A DNA stretch of 64,000 nt, from assembly GCA_903834185.1 (NCBI GenBank), contig CAILHX010000039.1, forward strand, positions 31,621 to 95,620. The letters are read 5' to 3'. Both the position numbers and the translations under genes were made by a program. The notes beneath the pieces were generated by a model, which did no database searches, was not told the DNA's origin, and saw only the letters and a list, made by a program, of their open reading frames with translations. Positions 53,001 to 63,036 of the stretch are shown here, in pieces. The number at the start of each line of letters is the position of its first letter. Position 1 is the stretch's first letter. Source of the DNA: an uncultured Methylophilaceae bacterium (GTDB lineage Bacteria; Pseudomonadota; Gammaproteobacteria; Burkholderiales; Methylophilaceae).

Positions 53001-53485
53001 TGATGGCGACACGCAACAAGATGACCAGCCGCGGCAAGATGGCATTCGTGACGCTGGACGACGGCAGCGCGCAACTGGATGTGGCAGTGGGCAACGATTT
53101 GCTGATGCAGCATCAGGCACTGCTGAAGGAAGACCAGCTGCTGATCGTTGAGGGCAGGGTGAGCAAGGATGAATACAACGGGGCGAGTGCCTTGCGCGTC
53201 AATGCCAACCGCCTGTTCGATCTGGCCGCTGCACGCACTGCCCATGCGCAGCTACTCAAGCTGTCATGCAATGGCCAGGCGGATGCGGCCAAGCTCAAGC
53301 AGTTCCTCGCACCCTATATCCGGCGCGAGGCCTGCCGCGTGGTAGTCAACTATCACAATCAGCAGGCGACCTGCGAAATGACGTTAAGCGACGACTGGCG
53401 CGTGGAACTGCAAGACGAACTGCTGGAAAACCTGCGCGGGTGGTTGGGGGAAGACGGGATGAAAATCCTGTATCATTCATCATAG
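50045..53485 (+). CDS. dnaE: DNA polymerase III alpha subunit
   Basis: 1146 residues, normal for DnaE1. N-terminal PHP domain (FVHLRCHSEYSVVDGMV; the usual HLR-HSEYS with Cys in the variable position), then the polymerase core with the catalytic aspartates in SMPDFDIDFCQEGRDRVI, the fingers (GSGAGSLVAYSLGITDLDPL), helix-hairpin-helix region, OB domain (MTSRGKMAFVTLDDGSAQLD) and C-terminal clamp-binding part. It is the replicative polymerase catalytic subunit. accA follows after 22 bases, a common arrangement. Confidence 0.97.
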   Translation: MLSPSFVHLRCHSEYSVVDGMVRVGDYVKSAVADRMPALALTDLCNLFGTVKFYKAARGKGIKPLIGCDLWLENEANRDQPFRLLLLCQSTPGYLRLCDLITRGYTRNQHRGRPEIKREWLAESTNEGLIMLSGACAGDVGQALLNGNDAQAQKIAQAWQQLFPNRYYIELQRVGHEQEEFYIAKALSLAASLGLPPVATHPVQFIDADDYKAHEARVCISEGYVLADKRRPRNFTAAQYFKTQAEMAELFADIPEALANSVEIAKRCNLTLQLGKNYLPQFPTPNNEGLDEYLKSQSLIGLERRLLVLYPDEAERDGKRSEYVARLEFEIQTIIQMGFPGYFLIVADFINWAKNNGVPVGPGRGSGAGSLVAYSLGITDLDPLQFNLLFERFLNPERVSMPDFDIDFCQEGRDRVIDYVRNKYGLEAVAQIATFGTMAAKAVIRDVGRVLDLPFNFVDGIAKLIPRELEMTLEKALEQEPILKERREKEEEVKELLELALRLEGLTRNVGTHAGGVLISPGKITDFSPMYCQQGSESTVSQYDKDDVEAVGLVKFDFLGLRTLTILDMAVAWTNQLRATRNETPIDLATLALNDPDTYKLLKVANTTAVFQLESSGMKEMLKQARPDCFEDIIALVALYRPGPMDLIPDFCKRKNKQVAVEYPHPAVEPVLKETYGIMVYQEQVMQMAQLVGGYSLGGADLLRRAMGKKNKEEMDKQRSVFVEGAIKNGTAERQAGMLFDLMEKFAGYGFNKSHAAAYALVAYHTAWLKAHYPAAFMAATMSADMNNTDSVHIFFKDTQANGVKVLPPDINRSEFRFTPLDDKTVLYGLGAVKGTGDAAISVILAARKQDGPFTDLFDFCRRLDLRKVNRRVVESLIRAGAFDSINPNRAAMLAAVGVAMDVAGQGAGSTQDSLFGESHDIPQQALPKVQSWNERQQLVEEKAAMGFYFSGHPFSAWRKDVSAFVRNDLAGLMPQKHDQMLAGVVMATRNKMTSRGKMAFVTLDDGSAQLDVAVGNDLLMQHQALLKEDQLLIVEGRVSKDEYNGASALRVNANRLFDLAAARTAHAQLLKLSCNGQADAAKLKQFLAPYIRREACRVVVNYHNQQATCEMTLSDDWRVELQDELLENLRGWLGEDGMKILYHSS

Positions 53486-53507
53486 ACAATTCAAGGCACG
53501 CTTTTAG

Positions 53508-54470
53508 ATGAAGACTAGTTTTCTAGATTTTGAACAACCCATCGCCGAACTCGAAGCCAGAATCGAGGAGCTGCGATATGTCCAGGACGACTCGGCGCTG
53601 GATATTTCGGCAGAGATCAAGACCCTCACCGCCAAAAGCCAGAAGCAGACCAAGGACATCTACGCCAAGCTCGGCGCATGGCAGATTTCGCAAGTGGCAC
53701 GGCATCCGCAACGGCCTTATACCCTGGACTATCTGCAAGGCATGTTCACGCATGTGGAAGAGTTGCACGGCGACCGGGCTTATGCCGATGACCCCGCCAT
53801 CGTTGGGGCACTGGCACGGTTGAACGGTGAGCCGGTAATGGTGGTAGGTCAGCAAAAAGGCCGCGACACCAAGGAAAAAATATACCGCAATTTCGGTATG
53901 CCCAGACCGGAAGGTTATCGCAAGGCATTGCGCCTGTACCGCCTGGCGGAAAAATTCGGCCTGCCTGTCATCACCCTGATAGATACCCCCGGCGCGTACC
54001 CCGGCATAGGCGCGGAAGAACGCGGCCAATCCGAAGCGATTGCCCGGAATCTGTATGTGATGGCGGAACTGCGTACCCCCATCGTCGCCGTCATCATCGG
54101 CGAGGGCGGCTCCGGCGGCGCCTTGGCTCTGGGCGTGGCCGACCAGATGCTGATGTTGCAATACGGCATGTATTCGGTGATCTCGCCCGAAGGCTGTGCC
54201 TCCATCTTATGGAAAAGCGCTGAAAAAGCGCCGGATGCGGCAGAGACACTGGCGATCACTGCCAACCGCCTGAAAGCCCTGGGATTGATAGACCGTATCA
54301 TCAATGAACCTGTGGGCGGGGCACACCGCGACCCGGAAGGCATGATGCAATCATTGCGCAAGGCGCTGGGTGAGACTTTAAAGCTGTTCCAGGGGCGTAG
54401 CATGGACGAGATCATTCAAACCCGCTATGAGCGGCTGATGGCTTATGGCAAATTCAAGGAAGCAAGTTAA
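53508..54470 (+). CDS. accA: Acetyl-CoA carboxylase carboxyltransferase alpha subunit
   Basis: 320 residues. Coiled N-terminus ([20 protein letters not shown]), then the crotonase-like core with [40 protein letters not shown] and [20 protein letters not shown]. With AccD it transfers carboxyl from biotin to acetyl-CoA, starting fatty-acid synthesis. The 3' end overlaps tilS by 26 bases, so the three genes dnaE-accA-tilS form a tight unit. Confidence 0.97.
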   Translation: MKTSFLDFEQPIAELEARIEELRYVQDDSALDISAEIKTLTAKSQKQTKDIYAKLGAWQISQVARHPQRPYTLDYLQGMFTHVEELHGDRAYADDPAIVGALARLNGEPVMVVGQQKGRDTKEKIYRNFGMPRPEGYRKALRLYRLAEKFGLPVITLIDTPGAYPGIGAEERGQSEAIARNLYVMAELRTPIVAVIIGEGGSGGALALGVADQMLMLQYGMYSVISPEGCASILWKSAEKAPDAAETLAITANRLKALGLIDRIINEPVGGAHRDPEGMMQSLRKALGETLKLFQGRSMDEIIQTRYERLMAYGKFKEAS

Positions 54471-55809
54471 CCTTGTAGAGCATCTTGTTGCAGATATAGT
54501 TGCGCTGCTGGGTCAACATGCCGTTCACGGGCGGCATCTCGCTCTGGGGTTAAGCGGTGGCATGGATTCCTGCGTGCTGCTTGACCTGCTGGTACAGGCA
54601 AAGCTGCATATCGAATTCCGCCTTTCTACCATCCACGTCAACCACCAGATCAGCCCCAACGCCGATGCCTGGGAGCGATTCTGCGCCGAGCTGAGTCTGC
54701 ACTACCGTATCCCTTTCACCGCGATTAAAGTGAACGTTCCGCGCAACAGCGGCCTGGGGCTGGAAGCCGCCGCGCGCGAGGCGCGTTATCAGGCACTGCT
54801 GGAGTTTGATTGCGACATGATCGCGCTGGCGCATCATCAGGACGACCAGGCAGAGACTTTCCTGCTGCAACTGCTGCGCGGCGCAGGTATAAATGGCTTG
54901 TCTGCGATGCCAGTGTTTCGCTTTGGACCTCGCCATGAGCATATCCTGCGCCCTTTGCTCGATACGCCGCGCAGCCATGTGCTGCAATATGCGCAGGCGC
55001 AAAAGCTGCAGTGGGTAGAAGATGAAAGCAACACTAATCTGCATTTCGACCGTAATTTCCTGCGGCAACAGATCCTGCCCGAATTGGCAAAGCGCTTTCC
55101 CGGTTACCGGGCGACGCTGGCGAGAACCGCGGAACATATCGCCAGTGCTGCAACGTTGCTGGAACAACTGGCAGCGGATGATGCCAGACAGGCGGTGAAC
55201 GCCAATAACAGCAGGCAACTGGATATTAACGTTCTGCGCACCTTCAGCAGCGAGCGAGCCGCCAATCTGATGCGCTGGTGGATACGCAAGGAGACCAGCC
55301 TGATCCTGTCTACGTCGCGCCTGCAAAACATCATCCGTCAACTATGCGATGCCAAGGCCAATGCGCGCGTCGCATGCAAACTGGGGCAAGCGACATTAAG
55401 GCGATACCGCGACCAGGCATACCTGGATTTTGCCATGGACATTCAGCCGTATTCAATGCAATGGAACGGCGAGCCGTCTCTGCAGTTGCCTGATGGCAAT
55501 CATTTGCATTTCAAGCACGTTATCGGGGAAGGTATCGCGATCTCCAGAATTAAAGGCGCTTTGCACATTACAAATCGCAAGGAAAGCGGATTTTTGCGTT
55601 TGAGTGACAAAAGACCGAAACGCTCTCTGAAAAACTTATGGCAGGAAGCCGGCATCCCACCTTGGGAACGCGATCGTACACCATTGATCTGGCATGGGAA
55701 TGAGTTGGTGGCGATACCGGGATTGGCTATCGATTGGGAATGGAGAGCGCATACGGAGGAGCGGGGTTTGTTGATAGTGATGGCGTCTAAGGGCAATGGC
55801 GGGACATAA
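54445..55809 (+). CDS. tilS: tRNA(Ile)-lysidine synthase
   Basis: 454 residues. PP-loop ATP site [16 protein letters not shown] and [33 protein letters not shown], then the C-terminal tRNA-binding domains ending with [19 protein letters not shown]. It modifies C34 of tRNA-Ile to lysidine using ATP and lysine, an essential decoding step. The start at 54445 lies inside accA; later starts would remove part of the conserved N-terminus only modestly, so start choice is fair. Confidence 0.95.
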   Translation: MANSRKQVNLVEHLVADIVALLGQHAVHGRHLALGLSGGMDSCVLLDLLVQAKLHIEFRLSTIHVNHQISPNADAWERFCAELSLHYRIPFTAIKVNVPRNSGLGLEAAAREARYQALLEFDCDMIALAHHQDDQAETFLLQLLRGAGINGLSAMPVFRFGPRHEHILRPLLDTPRSHVLQYAQAQKLQWVEDESNTNLHFDRNFLRQQILPELAKRFPGYRATLARTAEHIASAATLLEQLAADDARQAVNANNSRQLDINVLRTFSSERAANLMRWWIRKETSLILSTSRLQNIIRQLCDAKANARVACKLGQATLRRYRDQAYLDFAMDIQPYSMQWNGEPSLQLPDGNHLHFKHVIGEGIAISRIKGALHITNRKESGFLRLSDKRPKRSLKNLWQEAGIPPWERDRTPLIWHGNELVAIPGLAIDWEWRAHTEERGLLIVMASKGNGGT

Positions 55810-55837
55810 AGACGGACACGTGGCTTCTTTAGTGGAA

Positions 55838-55846
55838 TGATATAAT
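55838..55846 (+). promoter_or_regulatory. Extended -10 promoter of the glycan cluster
   Basis: TGATATAAT is a perfect extended -10 (TGn plus TATAAT). It lies 46 bases before the first glycan gene and no -35 is needed with such an element. A GGAGAT ribosome site follows before the ATG. Confidence 0.6.
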
Positions 55847-55892
55847 CGACGGCTTTAGCGAAGCGGCACTACTGGATACTGCGTGGAGATGT

Positions 55893-57170
55893 ATGGTTAA
55901 GTTGACTGAGGTAAAGCTCGGCGTGATTGGACTAGGGTATGTAGGCCTTCCCTTGGCCGTTGAATTTGGCAAGAAATACCCTGTTGTTGGATTCGACATC
56001 AACCAGTCGCGCATCTCAGAACTTGTTTCCGGAAAAGACTTCACGCTTGAAGTGGATAGTCAGGAATTGCAAGACGCGATTTACCTTTCATACTCAAATG
56101 ATGTGGAGCAGTTGAAGGCCTGTAATGTCTTTATCGTCACAGTACCCACTCCGGTTGATGAGTATAACCGTCCAGATCTGACGCCGTTGATCAAAGCCAG
56201 CCAGATGCTGGCAACGGTGATCAAAAAAGGGTGCGTGGTCATCTTTGAGTCCACGGTATATCCGGGGGCCACGGAAGAAGATTGTGTGCCCATTATCGAG
56301 AAAATTTCTGGTCTGAAATTTAATCAGGATTTTTTTGCAGGATACAGTCCGGAACGTATCAATCCCGGTGACAAGAAGCATCGCTTTACCAGTATCAAAA
56401 AGGTGACTTCTGGTTCTACGCCTGAGGTCGCTGATTTTGTGAATGATTTGTATGCCAGTGTGGTGGTGGCAGGTACGCACAAGGCAAGTTCCATACGAGT
56501 GGCCGAGGCAGCGAAAGTGATTGAGAACACTCAGCGCGATGTGAATATTGCACTTATCAACGAGTTATCCCTGATTTTTAACCTCATGGGTATTGATACC
56601 CAGGAAGTGCTGGAAGCTGCGGAAACCAAGTGGAATTTTCTGCCTTTTCGACCGGGTCTGGTGGGTGGGCATTGCATCGGGGTAGACCCATATTATTTGA
56701 CGCACAAAGCCCAGGCATTAGGCTACCACCCCGAAGTCATTTTGGCAGGCCGGCGCATCAACGATGGTATGGGGGCGCATGTGGCAGGGCAGGTCATCAA
56801 GCTGATGACCAGAAAACGCATTCAGGTTGCGGATGCCAATATTCTGGTGATGGGGCTGACTTTCAAGGAAAACTGTCCCGATTTGCGAAATACAAAGGTG
56901 GTGGATATCGTTGCTGAATTCAAATCCTACCATGCGAATGTCGAGGTTTATGACCCGTGGATAAATGCGCAAGAAGCCCAGCATGAGTATGGCATTACGC
57001 CCGTTTCAAAACTACAAATTGCCCGCTACGATGCCATCATCCTTGCCGTGGCTCATGAGCAGTTTCTGCAGATGGGTTTGACAGGCATTCGTGCTCTGGG
57101 CAAGGTTAACTCAGTGCTTTACGACGTGAAGTATCTGTTCCGCCCGGATCAGGTAGATGGCAGGCTCTGA
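55893..57170 (+). CDS. tviB: UDP-N-acetylhexosamine 6-dehydrogenase (TviB/WbpO type)
   Basis: 425 residues. NAD-binding [20 protein letters not shown], middle domain, and the catalytic Cys in [20 protein letters not shown]. It oxidises C6 of a UDP-sugar to a uronic acid; the TviB-like start and length suggest UDP-GlcNAc or UDP-GalNAc, though this cannot be confirmed. First gene of the glycan cluster, with its own extended -10 promoter. The next gene begins 3 bases after its stop. Confidence 0.9.
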   Translation: MVKLTEVKLGVIGLGYVGLPLAVEFGKKYPVVGFDINQSRISELVSGKDFTLEVDSQELQDAIYLSYSNDVEQLKACNVFIVTVPTPVDEYNRPDLTPLIKASQMLATVIKKGCVVIFESTVYPGATEEDCVPIIEKISGLKFNQDFFAGYSPERINPGDKKHRFTSIKKVTSGSTPEVADFVNDLYASVVVAGTHKASSIRVAEAAKVIENTQRDVNIALINELSLIFNLMGIDTQEVLEAAETKWNFLPFRPGLVGGHCIGVDPYYLTHKAQALGYHPEVILAGRRINDGMGAHVAGQVIKLMTRKRIQVADANILVMGLTFKENCPDLRNTKVVDIVAEFKSYHANVEVYDPWINAQEAQHEYGITPVSKLQIARYDAIILAVAHEQFLQMGLTGIRALGKVNSVLYDVKYLFRPDQVDGRL

Positions 57171-57173
57171 TAC

Positions 57174-58181
57174 ATGAGAATCCTAGTCACCGGCACCGCC
57201 GGGTTCATCGGCAATCATCTCGCTATTCGCCTGCTGGAGCGCGGTGATGAAGTGATCGGGGTTGATAACATGAACGATTACTACGATGTAAACCTGAAAC
57301 AAGGGCGACTGGATCGCATCAAGCATCTTCCGGGGTTTACAGAAGTTCGCGCAGACATTCATGATCGTGACGCGATGGAAACCGTATTTGCCAATTACAA
57401 ACCCCAGCGCGTGGTGAATCTTGCCGCGCAGGCAGGCGTGCGCTACTCGCTGAAAAATCCCTATGCTTATGTTGATTCAAATCTGCTTGGATTTGTGAAT
57501 ATTCTTGAAGGTTGCCGGCATCACGATGTCGAGCACTTGGTCTATGCCTCCAGTTCCAGCGTGTATGGCGGGAATACAAAATTACCATTCTCCGAACATG
57601 ACAACATAGACCATCCGGTAAGCCTGTATGCAGCAACTAAAAAAGCCAATGAGCTGATGGCGCACACCTACAGTCATTTGTTTGGACTACCGACCTCCGG
57701 GCTACGATTCTTTACCGTCTATGGCCCGTGGGGACGCCCGGACATGGCGCTATTTCTGTTTACCAAGGCCATGCTTGAGGGCAATCCAATAGATGTGTTT
57801 AACCATGGCAACATGATGCGTGATTTCACCTATATTGACGATATTGTCGAAGGGGTGATCCGTGTGCTGGATAAACCAGCAACCGTTAACCCTGCATTTG
57901 ATGCTAATGTGCCGGACCCGGCCACCAGTAATGCCCCATATCGTGTTTTCAATATCGGTAACAGTCAACCTGTTAAGTTGATGGAATATATCGAGGCATT
58001 GGAGTCTGCACTGGGCGTAGTCGCCGAAAAAAACTTGCTCCCCATGCAACAGGGGGATGTTCCTGCAACCTATGCTGATACATCCGAGTTGGATGACTGG
58101 GTTGATTTCAAGCCGAAAACTCGCATAAAAGATGGGGTAGAGCGCTTTGTTGTTTGGTATCGGGATTACTATGACCGCTGA
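57174..58181 (+). CDS. NAD-dependent UDP-glucuronate 4-epimerase family protein
   Basis: 335-residue extended [23 protein letters not shown] binds NAD, the catalytic triad includes the serine of [10 protein letters not shown] and the YAATKKANE Tyr/Lys, and [17 protein letters not shown] is the UDP-GlcA epimerase hallmark. It would invert C4 of UDP-glucuronate or of the uronate made by the TviB-like enzyme. Followed directly by an RmlD-like reductase. Confidence 0.88.
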   Translation: MRILVTGTAGFIGNHLAIRLLERGDEVIGVDNMNDYYDVNLKQGRLDRIKHLPGFTEVRADIHDRDAMETVFANYKPQRVVNLAAQAGVRYSLKNPYAYVDSNLLGFVNILEGCRHHDVEHLVYASSSSVYGGNTKLPFSEHDNIDHPVSLYAATKKANELMAHTYSHLFGLPTSGLRFFTVYGPWGRPDMALFLFTKAMLEGNPIDVFNHGNMMRDFTYIDDIVEGVIRVLDKPATVNPAFDANVPDPATSNAPYRVFNIGNSQPVKLMEYIEALESALGVVAEKNLLPMQQGDVPATYADTSELDDWVDFKPKTRIKDGVERFVVWYRDYYDR

Positions 58182-58202
58182 TTGCAGAAGGGGCTTACGC
58201 TG

Positions 58203-59066
58203 ATGTTGAAAGTAATGGTGCTTGGTGTGACCGGTATGCTAGGCAATGCGATGTTCCGTGTTTTATCAGCGCATCCTGATTTGGCTGTTTACGGCACGGC
58301 ACGTAGCGAGAGTTCTCGACAGTACTTTCCTGATATTCCGCCCGGGCGGCTCATCGTGGGTATTGATGTTGAGAATCAAGAGTCATTGAGCAGCGTATTT
58401 GCTAGCGTTCGCCCCGATATTGTCGTTAACTGTATTGGGCTGGTTAAACAATTAGCCGACGCGAATGATCCTTTGCAGGTGATACCTATTAACTCGCTAT
58501 TGCCACATCGCTTATTGGCACTTTGCCAAGAGATCGAAGCGCGCCTCGTCCATATTAGTACGGACTGCGTTTTCTCGGGCTCAAAGGGCAACTATGTGGA
58601 AACAGACTTTCCTGATGCTGACGACCTTTATGGACGTTCCAAATTGCTTGGTGAAGTTGGTTGCCCAAATGCCATTACGTTGCGCACGTCCATCATTGGG
58701 CATGAATTATCAGGACAGAGAAGTTTGATTAATTGGTTTCTTGCGCAGCAAGGTTCGGTAAAAGGATTCACCCGCGCCATTTTTACTGGCTTCCCTACGG
58801 TTGAATTAGCAACTATTGTGCGGGATGTGGTGATACCGCACAAAGAACTTTGCGGCATCTACCATGTTGCCTCTAACCCTATCAATAAATTTGATTTGTT
58901 ACAATTGGTGGCAAAGGTCTATGGGAAAACGATCACAATTACCCGTTCAGAGGATGTTGTTATCGATCGTTCCTTGAACCCGGGCCGGTTTGCGAATGCA
59001 ACGGGATATATAGCGCCTGACTGGCCTGCTCTGGTGCAACGGATGTATGAATTTAATAAGCTATAA
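58203..59066 (+). CDS. RmlD-like NAD(P)-dependent sugar reductase
   Basis: 287 residues from ATG 58203 (MLKVMVLGVTGMLGNAMFRV); an in-frame ATG at 58182 would abut the previous stop but adds a charged heptapeptide that homologs lack. SDR fold with VLGVTGMLGNA, VNCIGLVKQL and the catalytic STDCVFSG ... YGRSKLLGE. RmlD-type enzymes reduce a 4-keto sugar nucleotide. In front of a CapE-type dehydratase/epimerase it could act like the reductase of UDP-L-FucNAc/QuiNAc-type pathways, but it is shorter than CapF/WbjC and has no cupin. Confidence 0.82.
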   Translation: MLKVMVLGVTGMLGNAMFRVLSAHPDLAVYGTARSESSRQYFPDIPPGRLIVGIDVENQESLSSVFASVRPDIVVNCIGLVKQLADANDPLQVIPINSLLPHRLLALCQEIEARLVHISTDCVFSGSKGNYVETDFPDADDLYGRSKLLGEVGCPNAITLRTSIIGHELSGQRSLINWFLAQQGSVKGFTRAIFTGFPTVELATIVRDVVIPHKELCGIYHVASNPINKFDLLQLVAKVYGKTITITRSEDVVIDRSLNPGRFANATGYIAPDWPALVQRMYEFNKL

Positions 59067-59078
59067 AGGATTAAAAAG

Positions 59079-60089
59079 ATGTTTTTTGAAAAAACTCTAA
59101 TGATTACAGGCGGAACAGGTTCTTTTGGACATGCCGTACTAAAGCGTTTTTTGCAAACAGATGTCAAGGAAATCCGTATTTTTAGTCGTGACGAAAAGAA
59201 GCAGGAAGACATGCGGATTGCCTTTAATAATCCAAAGTTAAAGTTCTATATCGGGGACGTAAGGGATTACGACAGCATTCACGATGCTCTAAAAGGAGTG
59301 AATTACGTATTTCATGCGGCCGCACTTAAACAGGTACCCTCGTGCGAGTTTTATCCCATGGAAGCTGTGCGAACCAATGTGCTCGGCGCAGAGAACGTGA
59401 TGAACGCGGCGATTGCCAACGGTGTTGAACGGGTAGTGGTGCTTAGCACCGACAAAGCAGTCTATCCTATCAACGCGATGGGGTTATCCAAAGCGATGAT
59501 GGAAAAGCTAATGGTGGCTAAGGCGCGTATCCGAACGGAAGGGGAAACAGTGCTTTGCGCTACTCGCTACGGCAACGTCATGGCATCGCGTGGTTCAGTC
59601 ATTCCATTATTCGTAAATCAACTAAAAGAAGGCAAATCTCTCACGGTCACCGATCCTTCAATGACGCGATTTCTTATGTCATTAGATGACTCGGTAGATT
59701 TGGTGCTTTACGCATTTGAGCATGGCCGTCAGGGAGATATCTTTGTGCAAAAAGCACCAGCTTCTACTATTGAAGTATTAGCCCAAGCATTGAAAGAATT
59801 GTTTTCCAAGGAAAATGATATCCATGTGATTGGTACGCGCCATGGGGAGAAATTATATGAATCTCTGGTATCCAGAGAGGAACTCGCAAAAGCTGAAGAT
59901 ATGGGAGAGTATTTTAGAATTCCTGCCGATAATCGCGATCTGAATTACGCGAAATTCTCAGTCGAGGGTGAGATGGAAATCGCGAATTTTGAAGACTACA
60001 CCTCTCACAATACCGCGAGATTGAATGTCGAAGAAGTTAAACATTTACTGTGTAAGATAGATTTTATTCAGGAGCATCTTAATGCTTAA
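59079..60089 (+). CDS. capE: UDP-GlcNAc 4,6-dehydratase/5-epimerase (CapE/FnlA type)
   Basis: 336 residues. TGGTGSFGHAVLKRFL, VFHAAALKQVPSCEFYPMEA, STDKAVYPINAMGLSKAMME and RYGNVMASRGSVIPLF match CapE/FnlA/WbjB rather than PseB or WbpM. These enzymes convert UDP-GlcNAc to UDP-4-keto-6-deoxy-L-hexNAc epimers, the first step to L-FucNAc, L-RhaNAc or L-QuiNAc. The expected 2-epimerase (CapG/WecB-like) is not in the window; instead an aminotransferase follows after 27 bases. Confidence 0.9.
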   Translation: MFFEKTLMITGGTGSFGHAVLKRFLQTDVKEIRIFSRDEKKQEDMRIAFNNPKLKFYIGDVRDYDSIHDALKGVNYVFHAAALKQVPSCEFYPMEAVRTNVLGAENVMNAAIANGVERVVVLSTDKAVYPINAMGLSKAMMEKLMVAKARIRTEGETVLCATRYGNVMASRGSVIPLFVNQLKEGKSLTVTDPSMTRFLMSLDDSVDLVLYAFEHGRQGDIFVQKAPASTIEVLAQALKELFSKENDIHVIGTRHGEKLYESLVSREELAKAEDMGEYFRIPADNRDLNYAKFSVEGEMEIANFEDYTSHNTARLNVEEVKHLLCKIDFIQEHLNA

Positions 60090-60116
60090 GGCTGCAACCT
60101 TTTTAGAAATCCAGCA

Positions 60117-61271
60117 ATGACTGATACCAGGCCTGATTATCTGCCTTTCGGAAAGCCCAATTTCTCCGAGGCGGAGATAGATGCAGTCACTAAAGTGATT
60201 CGCTCTGGTTGGATTGGCATGGGGCCGGAAACAATCGCATTTGAAAAAGAGCTTGAGGTCTTTGTCGAAGCCCCGCATGTGGTCACCGTCAACTCATGCA
60301 CTTCAGCATTATTTCTTTCATTACTGGTATCAGGGATAGGTCCTGAAGACGAAGTGATCTGCCCCAGTTTGACATGGTGCAGCACTGCAAACGTAGCGCT
60401 TTACCTGGGCGCCAAGATCGTATTCTGCGATGTGGATACCGATACGCTTTGTGTGACCGTTGATAGCATTCTGGAGAAAATCACACCAAGAACCAAGGCC
60501 GTCATGGTGGTACATATGGGCGGGTTGGCTGTCGATGTCGCAGCTTTGCGTGAAAAGCTTCCAGAACATATAGAAATTATTGAAGATGCCGCACATGCCA
60601 TTGGCGCCAGGTATCCTAATGGCAGACCTGTTGGAAGTTCAGGCAACCTCACCTGCTTCAGCTTTTATGCAAACAAGAATCTTTCAACAGGCGAGGGTGG
60701 CGCAGTTGCATTGCACGATGAGATACAGGCAGAACGCCTAAGATCACTTCGTCAGCATGGGCTTTCGAGTGATGCATGGAAACGTTTTAGCCATCCACAA
60801 ACAGCGCTGACTCCGGCATTAATAGAACTTGGCTACAAAATGAATTTCACCGATCTGAATGCTTGTATCGGCCGAGTGCAATTGCAACGCCAAGCAGAGT
60901 TTCATGTAATCCGCTGCGAAATCGCAAGTACCTATCTGAAAAGATTAAGCAGTATGAATAAAAAACTTTCCTCCCAGACTGGTTTGGAACTTGAGTCACA
61001 TACGAAACATCTTTTTGTAGTCAGGTTGCCACTCGCTGAAATGGTGTTGTCCAGAAACGAGGTGGTGCTGAAGCTTAGGGCGAAGAATATCGGTGCCAGT
61101 ATTCATTACGCACCTTTGCACACCATGCCATTGTATGCCTCGGAAAACTCGGCTAATACATTGCGAAATACCGAAAAGCTTGCCGGGGAAATTATGACCT
61201 TGCCTATCAGCGCAAGCATGACCTTGGCAGATGCCAATGAAGTCATTGATCACCTGATCGATATTATCTAA
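60117..61271 (+). CDS. DegT/DnrJ/EryC1/StrS aminotransferase
   Basis: 384 residues, PLP-dependent. The Schiff-base lysine is in FYANKNLSTGEGGAVAL; other hallmarks are VTVNSCTSALFLSLLVSGIG, VHMGGLAVD, IEIIEDAAHAIGARY and the C-terminal TLPISASMTLADANEVIDHL. It adds an amino group to a keto sugar nucleotide, most likely the 4-keto product of the CapE-type enzyme. If so, the locus builds a 4-amino-4,6-dideoxy-HexNAc residue. Substrate is inferred from context. Confidence 0.9.
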   Translation: MTDTRPDYLPFGKPNFSEAEIDAVTKVIRSGWIGMGPETIAFEKELEVFVEAPHVVTVNSCTSALFLSLLVSGIGPEDEVICPSLTWCSTANVALYLGAKIVFCDVDTDTLCVTVDSILEKITPRTKAVMVVHMGGLAVDVAALREKLPEHIEIIEDAAHAIGARYPNGRPVGSSGNLTCFSFYANKNLSTGEGGAVALHDEIQAERLRSLRQHGLSSDAWKRFSHPQTALTPALIELGYKMNFTDLNACIGRVQLQRQAEFHVIRCEIASTYLKRLSSMNKKLSSQTGLELESHTKHLFVVRLPLAEMVLSRNEVVLKLRAKNIGASIHYAPLHTMPLYASENSANTLRNTEKLAGEIMTLPISASMTLADANEVIDHLIDII

Positions 61272-61287
61272 TGAATAGAGTCAATTG

Positions 61288-62304
61288 ATGAATAAAGAAA
61301 TTATACCCATAGCGTTGGAGGAACCGCCAAGTTATGGTTTTTACGGAAGACTACAAGCCGAATTTCCTTCGCAGGTCCTGATGGACATTACGGAAGTCTG
61401 CAATCTTGCGTGTACGCATTGCCCGCATCCAGACTTTAAGTTGTCCGAACATTATGATGCACGCTACCTTAACCCCGAGCTTAACTCGAAGATGGTAGAC
61501 GAAGTGAAAAGGCATGGGCAGGGCATAACGCAATATATACGCTATACCAGCAATGGCGAACCCTTGGTGCACCCTAACGGCTACGACATGATTGAAGAAG
61601 CAGTCAAGTACTCTGGTGTATTCGTCACCATGACGACCAATGGCACTATCATGAACGAAAAACGCACCACCAGATTACTGGAAGCAGGGGTGCATATGAT
61701 TGATATCAGTATTGATGCATTCAAACCAGAGACCTATGCAAAGATACGCGTCGGTGGTGATTTGGAGGTTACTCGCGCAAATGTGTTGCGATTGTTGAAG
61801 TGGGTACAAGAGTCTAAATCCAATACCAAAGTCGTAGTCAGTTATGTTGAGCAGCCGGATAACAGTGTTGAAACTGCAGATTTTGAAAAGTTCTGGAAAG
61901 ATCAAGGTGCAAACTTTGTTGTAGTTCGCAGATTGCATTCATGCTCTGGAGCGAAAATCGACCTGGCTGCGATGCGTAGAAAATTATTCAATACCGAATC
62001 AAGACGACCCTGTTTGTATCCGTGGGAAAGAATCGTAATCAATGCCAAGGGTGATCTGGCATTCTGCCCTTCTGATTGGGTACATGGCTCTCATGTTACA
62101 GATTATAAAGGGACAACCATCAAGGAGACATGGAACAGTGAGTTTTACCAAAAATTGCGCGAAGCGCATTTAACCAATGACTACAGCAATCACAAATTCT
62201 GCGGACAATGCCCGGATTGGCAATCTACGCGCTGGCCAGGGCAAGGTCGCAGCTATGCAGACATGGTAGAAGAGTTTATTGTTGAAGAGGCAGAAAAACA
62301 ATGA
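61288..62304 (+). CDS. Radical SAM/SPASM protein of the glycan cluster
   Basis: 338 residues from ATG 61288 (a TTG lies one codon before). The 4Fe-4S radical SAM motif is C38-x3-C42-x2-C45 (EVCNLACTHCPHPDF). A SPASM/twitch region near the C-terminus carries further cysteines (RRPCLYPWE, DLAFCPSDW, KFCGQCPDW) for auxiliary clusters. Such enzymes modify sugars or peptides by radical chemistry; in surface-glycan loci the substrate is usually unknown. Its stop overlaps the next start by ATGA, so it works in step with the methyltransferase. Confidence 0.88.
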   Translation: MNKEIIPIALEEPPSYGFYGRLQAEFPSQVLMDITEVCNLACTHCPHPDFKLSEHYDARYLNPELNSKMVDEVKRHGQGITQYIRYTSNGEPLVHPNGYDMIEEAVKYSGVFVTMTTNGTIMNEKRTTRLLEAGVHMIDISIDAFKPETYAKIRVGGDLEVTRANVLRLLKWVQESKSNTKVVVSYVEQPDNSVETADFEKFWKDQGANFVVVRRLHSCSGAKIDLAAMRRKLFNTESRRPCLYPWERIVINAKGDLAFCPSDWVHGSHVTDYKGTTIKETWNSEFYQKLREAHLTNDYSNHKFCGQCPDWQSTRWPGQGRSYADMVEEFIVEEAEKQ

Positions 62305-63023
62305 ACTCGAATAAAACGACCCCAGTTGTTAACCAAATTGAAAACTTAGTGGCCACCATACCTGGTTGGTCGCCTAACGATCAGTTGTTCGCATTGTTCA
62401 ATCTGGTTTTTTTGACCCGAACTGAAGGTGAGATTATCGAGCTTGGTACTTGGTGTGGCCGTTCAGCGTCAGTCCTAGGCTTGGCTGCAAAGCTGTTAGG
62501 GCACACCAAAGTGTATTGCGTGGATTTATTTCCCGCAGGTGAGGATTGGTTTAAGAATGCCGATGGGACTTATTCATTCTCTGTTGAGGTTGAAGGCCGG
62601 CGCTACGGAGCTTATGAGGATCAAACTGTCTGGGCAGAGCCCTTTGAACGGGATATTGCCCCTCTATATGAAAAGTATCATGGCGTTCTAGACGTGTTTC
62701 TTGAAACCATAGATAAGAATGAGTTAAAAGATGTTGTTATCCCGTTCAAGGGCACGCTTGATATGTTCGCGCAGCAAGCGCCCAAAGACTTTAAGTGCAA
62801 ACTCGCATTTGTTGATGGCGACCACAGCTATGATGCAGTTTGCAAGGATATTGCAAATATCGAGCGGTTTTTGGTTCCTGGTGGCTGGATTTGTTTTGAT
62901 GATGCATTTTCAGTTTATGACGGTGTAAATAAAGCGATTACAGATAAGATTATCAACAGCACTCAATACGACCTTTGCCAGCAATTGACCCGCAAGTTTT
63001 TTGTAGCTCGCAGAAAACCTTAG
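62301..63023 (+). CDS. Class I SAM methyltransferase of the glycan cluster
   Basis: 240 residues. EIIELGTWCGRSASVLGLAA (SAM loop), KVYCVDLFPAGEDWF, and LAFVDGDHSYDAVCKDIANI with GGWICFDDAF identify the Methyltransf_24/TylF-like O-methyltransferase group. It likely methylates a sugar hydroxyl or amino group. Overlaps the radical SAM gene by four bases. Base use is visibly AT-richer than in dnaE-accA. Confidence 0.85.
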   Translation: MNSNKTTPVVNQIENLVATIPGWSPNDQLFALFNLVFLTRTEGEIIELGTWCGRSASVLGLAAKLLGHTKVYCVDLFPAGEDWFKNADGTYSFSVEVEGRRYGAYEDQTVWAEPFERDIAPLYEKYHGVLDVFLETIDKNELKDVVIPFKGTLDMFAQQAPKDFKCKLAFVDGDHSYDAVCKDIANIERFLVPGGWICFDDAFSVYDGVNKAITDKIINSTQYDLCQQLTRKFFVARRKP

Positions 63024-63036
63024 GGCAATCTGGATA

